This document shows, piece by piece, positions 29,630-37,602 of a stretch of 64,000 bases of DNA. The notes below the pieces were generated by a model. That model saw only the letters and a list, made by a program, of their open reading frames with translations, searched no databases and was not told the origin of the DNA. Both the position numbers and the translations under genes were made by a program. Origin of the DNA: Tranzscheliella williamsii (lineage: Eukaryota > Basidiomycota > Ustilaginomycetes > Ustilaginales > Ustilaginaceae); contig JALBYF010000002.1 of assembly GCA_023212725.1 (NCBI GenBank), positions 310,001 through 374,000 on the forward strand. The letters are read 5' to 3'. Each line of letters starts with the position of its first letter. Positions within the stretch are counted from its first letter, which is position 1.

Positions 29630-31450
29630 TCAGAAGGCGGCGCCACGGGCGGCGAGCTGGCGGATCTCGGTGGCGGCGAGGAGGGTGCCGTTGTGGAAGC
29701 GCTGGACGGCCTGGGCGGTGGAGCTGCCGATGGGGGTCCACGAGATGTTGTGACCGACGCTGGCGAGGAAGCGGGCGGTGGAGTTGCTGAAGCCGAGGAA
29801 GGGGCCGTTGGTGACGGCGGTGGTGTAGGACTCGAGGGTGGTCTGGTTGGGCGAGAGCTGGTCGTGCCAGCGCGGCTGTGCAATGGCGTGCTGTGCGTTC
29901 TCCTTGCCAAACAGAACGTGGTAGGCGACCTGGGTGACGGCAGTGATGATGCGCGAGCCGCCCGCCGAGCTGACAGAGAGGTGGAGCTCGTGCGTCGCCG
30001 CATCCTCGGCAATCACCGCCGAGATCGACGAGAGCGGCCGCTTGCCCGGACGGATGTAGTTGGCGGGGGTGGCGACATAGCCGAAAAAGTTGGAGAGGTT
30101 CGGCGAGCTGAAGTCGTCCATCTCGTTGTTCAGCGGAAAGCCGTGGCGGGTCATCAGCGTGCTGCCCCAGAAGGTGTTGATCGTCGTCGTCAGCGAGATG
30201 GCCATCCCGTCCGCATCCACCACCGTGATGGCCGACGTGCCGTGGTCCGTCAGAATCGAGCTGTTCTGCGGATTGTAGTAGCTCGTGTTGAACGTGGCAC
30301 TGTCCGAGATCTTGGCCCGCTTCTCGCGCGCAAAGTCGGTGCGCAGGTACGAAGCCTCCAGCCGGCTGACATTGGCGACAAAGGCCGGGTCGCCGTACGT
30401 CGTCCGCTCGCCATAGGCAAACTTGTTGGCCTCGATCAGGCGGTGCGTATCCACAGCGACGTTCTCCGCCTCGTCCGAGCCAAACTGGTCTTTGGTCAGC
30501 AGCGTCGAGAGCACTACGCTGCCCGAGCTCGGAGCGATGGTGCCAAAGACGCGATACTTGCCATTGCGCACCGTCACGTTGTGAGGCTGGCGGAACTCGA
30601 CCTGGTACGAGGCGAGGTCGTGCTTGGTCATGATGCCTGCCAGAACGGTGTTGTTGTGGATGGTATCCACAATGTCGTCGGCAATGGCGCCGTGGTAGAA
30701 CGGATGGATGCCTTGGTCCGCGATGAGCTGGAGCGTGTCGGCGAAGCGGCGCTTTTTGATGGTCTGGCCAAGCACCGCGGGTTTGCCATCGGGGCAGTAG
30801 ACCTCGGCCCAGAGCGCGTTGGAGCAGAGGAAGGGGTATTCGGTGATGTTGATCGCCTTGGCGAGCTCTGCGGTGACCTTGAAGCCGTCGCGGTTGAGCT
30901 GGATGACGGGCTGGAAGATCCTGTGCCAGGGCAGCTGACCGAAGCGTTGGTGCAGCTCGTACCACGCTTTGGGTTCGCCGGGCACGCCCACGGCCAGCCC
31001 GCCATAGAGGCTGGCATTCGTCACGGCATTGCTGGAATACATGTCTTCCGTGGACGCGGCGGGCGCGGTCTCGCGGAAGTCAATGTGCTGGTACGTCAGG
31101 CCCTTGTGCGAGCGTAGCAGCGCATGCCCGCCACCGCCCAAGCCAGAGTGGTAGCTAGCTACCGAGCCCACGCAGAGCGACGTGCCGATGATCGCATCGA
31201 CCGCAGAACCACCCGCCTGCAAGAGCGAGGCACCAATGTTGGAACACACGTCGACCTCGGACGAGACAGCGCCATGAACGCCCGTAACGCTGTAGCCGGG
31301 CTGGTTGCCCTGCGACGGCGCATCATACATGGACACATCCGGGCCGCTGTTGCGCGCGCCAAAGGAAAGCGGAGAGGAGGAGACGGCAGCGGCGCAGATC
31401 GAGACCAGCAGCGCAGCGCGGCCAGCCACAGCCATACCACCTAACACCAT
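29630..31450 (-). CDS. Gamma-glutamyltranspeptidase (glutathione hydrolase)
   Basis: Single exon, 606 aa, ATG at 31450. A signal peptide or anchor covers about residues 1-26. Family marks in order: GVHGAVSSEVDVCSNIG, LQAGGSAVDA, SGLGGGGHAL, the RETAPAA substrate loop with the gamma-glutamyl-binding Arg, AVGVPGEPKAW, YRVFGTIAPSSGSV, and the autocleavage site. There Thr405 in DHGTSAITVVDADG would become the N-terminal nucleophile of the small subunit. FPLNNEMDDFSSP and SSAGGSRIITAV follow. The enzyme opens glutathione outside the cytosol (secretory route or vacuole), releasing gamma-glutamyl groups. Several NxT/S sites fit secretion. It lies 160 kDa-free of neighbours: no adjacent gene points to a specific pathway. 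Confidence 0.95.
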   Translation of the reverse strand: MVLGGMAVAGRAALLVSICAAAVSSSPLSFGARNSGPDVSMYDAPSQGNQPGYSVTGVHGAVSSEVDVCSNIGASLLQAGGSAVDAIIGTSLCVGSVASYHSGLGGGGHALLRSHKGLTYQHIDFRETAPAASTEDMYSSNAVTNASLYGGLAVGVPGEPKAWYELHQRFGQLPWHRIFQPVIQLNRDGFKVTAELAKAINITEYPFLCSNALWAEVYCPDGKPAVLGQTIKKRRFADTLQLIADQGIHPFYHGAIADDIVDTIHNNTVLAGIMTKHDLASYQVEFRQPHNVTVRNGKYRVFGTIAPSSGSVVLSTLLTKDQFGSDEAENVAVDTHRLIEANKFAYGERTTYGDPAFVANVSRLEASYLRTDFAREKRAKISDSATFNTSYYNPQNSSILTDHGTSAITVVDADGMAISLTTTINTFWGSTLMTRHGFPLNNEMDDFSSPNLSNFFGYVATPANYIRPGKRPLSSISAVIAEDAATHELHLSVSSAGGSRIITAVTQVAYHVLFGKENAQHAIAQPRWHDQLSPNQTTLESYTTAVTNGPFLGFSNSTARFLASVGHNISWTPIGSSTAQAVQRFHNGTLLAATEIRQLAARGAAF

Positions 31451-32253
31451 GGCTGGGATGGATAACAGACGGGGGTAGCAGAGCGGGAGGGGAGAGCGAG
31501 CAAGGGGAGAGCGAGTAAGGGGAGTGGATGACAGCCAAGACGGATGGTAGGACGCTACAGGCGCTCTATATAAAGTGGAGCGAGGTGGACAAGGTGGGCT
31601 TCCTCATCACAGACAAGCGCGGCAGCCGAAGGTACGAATACGGAAGCTTCTGCTGGGGTCGCCCCGATAAGCAACCCTGACCACGCGGCTTGTATCACGG
31701 CTTCTTCACCCGTCAAGCACATCATTGCACTTTCGGATCATCTTCGCACTACGTAGCGGAACGGCAGAGTTCACTTGCGACCGAAGAGCGGCGGATCTTG
31801 CCGTCTCGCAAAAGCGGTGTCATGTGCCCTGCGTGGGGAGACGCTGTGACAGTTGGACGACAAGACGCCGCGTTTCCCCCCGCTCATCCATCCAGCCAAT
31901 CAAGGATCATGGCGATATCCAGTCGGCATCTTGGTACCGGGAACGCAGCCCTCGTGATTGGGCCAAGCGAGGTGGCTAACTCCAACCTAGCTCAGCTGCC
32001 GCCGCTTTCCATGTCAAGTCAAGTACTTATCTATTCTGCCGCCTGGCTGAACTTCGGTGGGAGATCGGCCTAACCCCCCACTTTGCGCCCTGCCGCTTGA
32101 GCACCTCTCAGCAAACCCTCAACCCGCTTCTTATCTGTCCTTGCATCGTGGTGCGCCTGGAATGCTGATCACGCTCTGGCACGACATGGTAAAAAGCAGC
32201 GGCATCGTGATAGCGTCGATCTCTACATACAATGTGACACTGGTAGGCATTGG
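31451..32253. other. Intergenic: gamma-glutamyltranspeptidase promoter and 3' flank of the MCUR1-like gene
   Basis: About 800 bp. A tatataaa at 31567-31574 lies roughly 120 bp upstream of the minus-strand ATG and is a possible TATA element (near-palindromic, so orientation is unclear). No coding sequence is supported. Confidence 0.4.
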
Positions 32254-33278
32254 CTAGCGAAACATCCTGAGATAGGCCAAGAGCAAGGCGCCGGCACCGG
32301 TGGCCACACCGACCAGATACTGCAGCGCGCAGTGGTCGAGCGAGTCAGTTTTGTCGCTCTTGGCGCCGTGATGGGGCGAGGCGGTAGGGTGCACTTACCT
32401 GGAGCACATTGAACTTGGCGCTTTGGATGCTGGTCCGCAAGCCGGCGATCTCGGATTCGATGCGCGTGTCTACCTCTTTGATCTTGAGCGCGTGCACCGA
32501 CGACTCATCCCGGATCCGGCCTACCGCGGTGGCAGCGCACAGAGCAACAAGGGGTGAAAGTTAGAGATGGGAGTCAGTCAGAGGTGGGACTTAGAGGTGG
32601 GAGCTAGAGGTGGGGGTCGGGGGGCGTACCTTTTTCGAGATTGAGGTCGAGGCGGACGCCGGCGGTGGTGCGGGTGATTTCCTCACGGAGCCGCTGTTTG
32701 AGCTTTTCGACATCGGCCATCAGCCGTTCGTTTTCGCTCTTCATGACGGCAAAGTCGTTGCGCTCCAGCAGCTGGAGCTCGGATTTGAGACGGGTGAAGT
32801 CGACCTTCTGGGTGTAGGTGGTCTGGTCGCCTTCCTCGCGCGTCACCAGGCCCTTGGCCAGGTTGGAGATGCTTTCGTCGATCACGTCGCGCAGCGACTC
32901 GGTGAGCACGTCGGTCTGCTGCCGCGAGATGCCCGACGCCTCCAAGCGCTGCGCAAAGGCCTGTGTGTCAAAGTGATGCGCCGCCAGCGAAGGCGCCGTC
33001 GAGAACGTCTTTGCGTATGTGTACGCCGGCAACGCGCCCGCTGAAGACGTGCTAAAGGGCAAGCAAGACAGCATCCGCCCCACCGCCGAGGTCGATGGCA
33101 ACAGTGTCGTAGAGATCGGCCGGCTATGGTTCTTGAAGGTAGGTGCGACCGCTGCTGCTGTTCCAGAAAGAGCTGCTGGACGCGTCCCGCACTGAGCAAC
33201 AGCCCGCATCGTCGTCAACACCGCGGGGCCCACCACCGACCGCGAAGAAGAAGCCACCGCTGACGGCAAGAGTGACAT
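32254..33278 (-). CDS. MCUR1/FMP32-like mitochondrial coiled-coil protein (DUF1640)
   Basis: Three exons, 33278-32630, 32520-32399 and 32319-32254, with introns of 109 nt (GTACGC donor, GGTAG acceptor, phase 1) and 79 nt (GTAAGT donor, CTGCAG acceptor, phase 0), giving 278 aa. The N-terminus is Ser/Arg/Thr-rich like a presequence. The core starts at HHFDTQAFAQRLEASGIS, then QTDVLTESLRDVIDESI, and a coiled coil (about 150-225). Exon 2 adds GRIRDESSVHALKIKEVDTRIE and exon 3 the membrane helix YLVGVATGAGALLLAYLRMF before the stop. This is the family layout of human MCUR1/CCDC90B and yeast Fmp32, inner-membrane proteins tied to respiratory-complex assembly or calcium uptake. An upstream in-frame ATG at 33395 would add 39 residues. 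It shares a promoter with the GTPase gene. Confidence 0.85.
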
Positions 33279-33555
33279 GGTTCCGAGCGCACTGGTGTGT
33301 GAGGTGGAAGGGCCTGTCGAGCAAGAAGTGCAAGTCTTGAGCCAACCGCTGCATGTCAGATAGGCGGTGCAGCGACACCGTGTCAGCCGTGCCATCGCCG
33401 ATCCGATCTGTGAGGCCCCGATCGGCGACGATCCCTCTCCTGCATCAACAGCGCGTTAATGGTAGAGCAAGATGTCACCTCTTCTTACCTCCGTCGTAGT
33501 CACTGGTGTGCTACCAAGGCCTAAGTGGGAATCGCAGGGCGCAAGGAGGAGCGCT
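33279..33555. promoter_or_regulatory. Divergent promoter region (MCUR1-like / ARFRP1-like)
   Basis: 277 bp between the outward-pointing start codons. An alternative minus-strand ATG at 33395 lies inside it, which would shorten the region to 160 bp. No TATA box is obvious. Confidence 0.35.
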
Positions 33556-34836
33556 ATGTATCACCTCCTCAGCGGGCTGTACGGTAAGCCTCGTTCTCCG
33601 CGTCCAATCGCTCCAACGTGGCAGTGTTTAGCAAGAGCTGACGCGCGTGCCTCTTGGGTTGCCCTGCCGCAGCCGAATGGACGAAGAAACCGCGGCACAA
33701 CGTGCTCATGGTCGGGCCGCCGGGTGTGGGCAAGTCGTGTCTGCTTGAAAAGGTCGGTTGGCACGCCGTGTCGGAAACGTGGCGAGACGTGCTGACGACA
33801 ATGTGTGTGGCTCGCTGCGGACGGAATCGGTGGATACGCAGGTGAAGAGCGTCTTTCTGAAACGGCCAGCGCTGCCACCGACCAAGATTGCCCCAACGGT
33901 TGGGCAGAACGGTACGCCTTGGCCGTGTCTGCGCGTCGGCTAGACGGGCGCAGGCGGTACTGACCCAGCTCGCCCCCCGCTTCCTATGGCCACGCGCTGG
34001 CACAGTATTGCATCTCTCACTGCCGTCGCAGGAACTCCATTTCTGGGACCTCGGCGGGTCGCCCTCGGTGCGCTCGCTCTGGAGCAAGTACTTCCGAGAC
34101 GCCGCCGCGCTGGTCTGGGTCCTCGACGCGACGGATTTCGTCGACCTGGCCGCCTCCAGCAATGCTAGCAACCAAGATGCAAGCCAGGTCACTCATGCAC
34201 AGTCCAGCGAGAAGAGCGACAAACGTCGACAAGGCTGGAAAGCACTCTGTATGTGATGCGATTCTCGTGGAGATGCGGTCCGAGCCTAGACGATCCTCTT
34301 GCTGACCACATTCTGGTACGCATCTGCTTGGACACCGGCAGCAGAAGTGCTCGTCCATCCCAGCCTGGACAGCAAACCAATACTGCTTGTAGCGAACAAG
34401 GTGGACCAGTGCTCGTTGCAGGGAGCTGCGGGCCAGGAGGACAGTAGATGGCTGGTCGAGCCGATCCGACGCTGGTTCGCCGACATGCTCGCCAACGGCG
34501 ACAGCTACGACGATGCGCTAGCAAGTGGAGACGAAGCCAGCACGAACACCAATGTCTTTGCCGACGACCCAGCCACGCTCGATCCGGCCCCGGCCGTGGA
34601 AGGCGCCTATCGAGCCACGCCGCCGACCGCAGCCGGAAGAGACTACGAGTGGGACGTTATCGCGACGAGCGCACTGGACGGGTGAGTCTAGCTCGGCGCA
34701 CATCTGCCAGCGTCGTGCCAAACCTACTGATCACGCCGTGCTGCTTTCCCCCGCGACCTACAGATCCGGCGTACAGGATATGATAGACTGGCTCGCGCTG
34801 CGTGTACGGACCAGCACACCTGCAAGCCGACATTGA
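33556..34836 (+). CDS. Divergent ARFRP1/Arl3-type small GTPase
   Basis: Six exons: 33556-33583, 33673-33752, 33842-33911, 34006-34248, 34342-34681 and 34764-34836. All five introns (82-94 nt) have GT-AG ends and matching phases, giving 277 aa. The start MYHLLSGLY matches the opening of ARFRP1 almost exactly. G1 is GPPGVGKS (24-31), switch I is KIAPTVGQN with Thr55, G3 is WDLGGS (73-78), G4 is ANKVD (N159) and the last motif TSALDG is at the end of exon 5, followed by SGVQDMIDWLALRV. ARFRP1/Arl3 acts at the trans-Golgi upstream of Arl1. Three features are odd: the P-loop differs from the usual GLDNAGKT, the switch-II Gln after WDLGG is Ser78, and an insert of about 50 residues rich in Asp and Ala (about 190-240) precedes the last motif. 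The usual length is about 200 aa. Confidence 0.8.
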
Positions 34837-35475
34837 GGCCATGGCAGCGCTCCTCGCCGCCTCTCCAGAACAAGGCGACATCGCTGTGCTTCCTACGTGC
34901 TGAAACTACCAATGTGCACGAGAAGCCATGAATTGCGCGCGCGCTACCCGGCGATGCGATGGATTCAATGACTGGTGTGATCTTTGCTCACTAGGCCTGC
35001 TGGGTAATGGAGTGAGGAACACAGACAGAAGGGCCCAAGCATCGTGTCGCCGCTGTAGCCACAACAAGTGACCCGTGGGATAGAAGCGTGGAGCGATGCC
35101 TTGCCTGCACCGTCGGGGGGAAGGATAAGCATGTCTTTTATGTGCAGTCGACTGGGATGGCTCGGACGGCAGCACTGCTGGTCCCGGCTGGCAGTAGTCT
35201 GTGATTCTTCACCTTGCTTGTCGATCTCCTCGTTATCACGCTTGGAGGGGCACCACGATGATCGGGCAGCGAAGCCAAAAGACGGGAATTCTGAACCGAA
35301 AAGCCGATCTCGACCCGCTACAGCCGCGCAGCCGCGCAGCCCCGCAATCCAACCACGGCCAAACTGAACCGGTGAGGGCGTGCGAGGTTCGCCTCCGCAC
35401 TCCTTCGTCTGTGACGCTTTGTTCTTCTCTCTTCCTGCTCTCAGCTTATTGTTACCTACCGACACACTGGTCAAG
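34837..35475. other. Intergenic: upstream region of 3-hydroxyacyl-CoA dehydrogenase
   Basis: About 640 bp between two plus-strand genes. A very long minus-strand open frame crosses it but has no start context or domain. The last 80 bp before the ATG are C/T-rich (cttctctcttcctgctctc), like a leader. Confidence 0.45.
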
Positions 35476-36493
35476 ATGGCGTCTGGAGTGGCGCACGGGG
35501 TCAAGATGCTTGGGGTGGTGGGGGCGGGGCAGATGGGGTTGGGGATTGCGTATGTGGCTGCGGTGCGGGCGGAGGTGGGGTCGGTGGTGCTGTGCGATGC
35601 GTCTGCGTCGCAGCTGAGCAAGGGGGTTGCGTTTTTCGAGGGGCTTTTGCAGAAGGATGTGGGCAAGGGGAAGCTGGGGGCGGCGGAGGCGGAGGCGGCG
35701 CGCCGTCGGCTGGTGACGGTGGAGCGGGTCGAGGACATTGCACGCGCCGGGGTGGTGGACATGGTGGTTGAGGCCGCGACCGAGAGGCTGGCGGTCAAGC
35801 AGAGCATCTTTGGCGCACTGGCGGCGAGCGTGCCCGCGGCGTGCATCCTGGCCACCAACACGAGCAGCATCAGCATCTCCAAGATCGCAGCCAGCGCCGT
35901 CGCCCCCAACACCCCCAGCGGCTCCCACCACGCCCAGCACAGCCCTGCCCGCACTCTCGGCATCCACTTCTTCAACCCAGTCCCCGTAATGCCCCTCGTC
36001 GAGCTCATCCCCGCCCTCCAAACCGACCCCGACGTCGTCCAGCGCGCCATCGCCTTCGCACAGGCCTGCGGCAAACAGGTGACCACCTCGAAAGACGTCC
36101 CTGGCTTCGTCTCCAACCGCCTCCTGATGCCCTTTATCAACGAGGCGGTCATGACCCTCGAAAACGGCATCGCCTCGAAAGAGGACATTGACAAGACGCT
36201 CCGTCTCGGCATGAACCACCCCATGGGCCCGCTGGCGCTCGCCGACTTTATCGGCCTCGACACCTGCCTCTCCATCATGGAGACCATGTATCGCGAAACC
36301 GCAGACTCCAAGTACCGCCCCGCCGTCCTGCTCGGCCGGATGGTCGACGCCGGCTGGTACGGCAAAAAGTCCGGCAAGGTGCGCCCCCCCTCGCCTCCCT
36401 TGCGTCGAGCACAGCTGACCGTTCTTCCTTCTTTCCTCCCCCCCGCGTCACTGCCTCGTCCTGCAGGGCTTCTACGACTACCCTTCCAAGTGA
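35476..36493 (+). CDS. 3-hydroxyacyl-CoA (3-hydroxybutyryl-CoA) dehydrogenase
   Basis: Two exons, 35476-36378 and 36467-36493, with an 88-nt intron (GTGCGC donor, CCTGCAG acceptor, phase 0), giving 309 aa. The last exon codes only GFYDYPSK, the usual end of the family. The Rossmann motif VGAGQMG lies at 15-21. NTSSISISKIA and the HFFNPVPVMPLVELI segment with the catalytic His follow, then DVPGFVSNRLLMPFINEA and GMNHPMGPLALADFIGLD of the C-terminal helical domain. The enzyme oxidises 3-hydroxyacyl-CoA with NAD in fatty-acid or butyrate metabolism. The C-terminus is not a standard peroxisomal signal and no clear presequence is seen, so its compartment is open. A short Ser/His/Pro insert (PNTPSGSHHAQHSP) precedes the active-site segment. 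The coding strand is G-rich to about 35830 and C-rich beyond. Confidence 0.93.
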
Positions 36494-37602
36494 GAACCGT
36501 CTCCCCTCCCACGCCAACAGACTCGATGTAGCACAATGTCGGCAACACAGCCTGCTTTTTCCCGTTGGCCAACGCACCACGGCCACAGATACAGGCGGAC
36601 GGGATGGGCAGCAAAAACGTGCGGGCGCGGTGTGCGGCTGTGCGTGCGGGGTATCTGTAAGCGGGCAATACGAAGCGTGAGCCGCGCGGAGGGGAGGTCA
36701 GTCGTCGGGCTGGGGAAGTCACGCTGCAGCGGCGTGGGCGGGGCGGGGCGCTACGTGCGTCAGAGTATATTAAAGTTGTGTTGTGGTGGCGCCATCGGCG
36801 GTGGCCGTTTTGCACAACGGCCAGCCTCGCCCGCTGTGTCGATGCATCATCGCACGCGCCCCACCTTCCCCCCGCTAGGTACTTACCGCGAGCAGGCTGT
36901 CGTGGCAGAGAAGAAAGCCGCCCCATACGGACACGGTGCCATGTTGCAAATTTTCCCTCCTCGTCGCGCCGGCACGTGAGCGCACATATCGCCCGCGCGG
37001 CCTAACACGCACCCCCTACCTTGCGGCGTCAGCGCCATAAGTCAGCTGGAAACCGCGCCTCCATGCAATCGTCCCACCGGTCTGCATTGCATCACACGGT
37101 CAGGCATGCGTCCCACCGGTCTGCATTGCACCACACGTCAGGCAGGACGTGCTTCGTGGATTCATATGCCCGCATGGCAGGTCGATACTGGAATACATCA
37201 ATGTGGGCAGCCGATTAGAGGGAACCGACGGGAGGCTGGCGCACCCGCCTTAGTAAAACAGACAGTATGGGATTAGAGGAACAGTAACAGGTACTTGGCG
37301 TCGCTAGCAAGGTGGGGGCGTGGTCAAGACCAGCGGAATCGTCGTGCTACTCGATCGAAGAACAGAGTGGCACCGGTCGATGCCGTCGGTACACGAGCCA
37401 GATCGAGCCGTGCAGAAATAGGCTCGATTAGATGCGGACGCTCGCTCGGGTGACGTGCAGAAGGGCACAAGGCGATGGCTCAGCCTGGCACTGCACCTAA
37501 GATGGCACCAACGTGCCGGGTCAAGTAGACCGTAAGAGGGCGTTCGTTTCACAGCGTCGAGATGGTAAAGCGACGCGCGCAGCTCAGTGGCTGGATGAGG
37601 GC
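36494..37602. other. Intergenic between convergent genes, with a direct repeat
   Basis: About 1.1 kb between two 3' ends, long for such a gap. No gene is supported. It holds the direct repeat at 37070-37144 and a tatatta stretch near 36765. Confidence 0.45.
37070..37144. repeat. 36-38-bp direct repeat, two copies
   Basis: Copy 1 is 37070-37107 and copy 2 is 37109-37144, both beginning cgtcccaccggtctgcattg and ending in cacacggtcaggca or cacacgtcaggca. They differ by one substitution and a small deletion, so the duplication is recent. It lies between convergent genes. Confidence 0.85.

Noticed and set aside
29568..31117. Long frames on both strands inside gamma-glutamyltranspeptidase
   Set aside because: Shadows of the real gene, which has a complete family signature in its own frame.
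34965..36926. 653-codon open frame on the minus strand
   Set aside because: It lies antisense to 3-hydroxyacyl-CoA dehydrogenase, whose identity and splicing are clear. The protein is low-complexity and the frame is a by-product of the extreme base composition of that gene.
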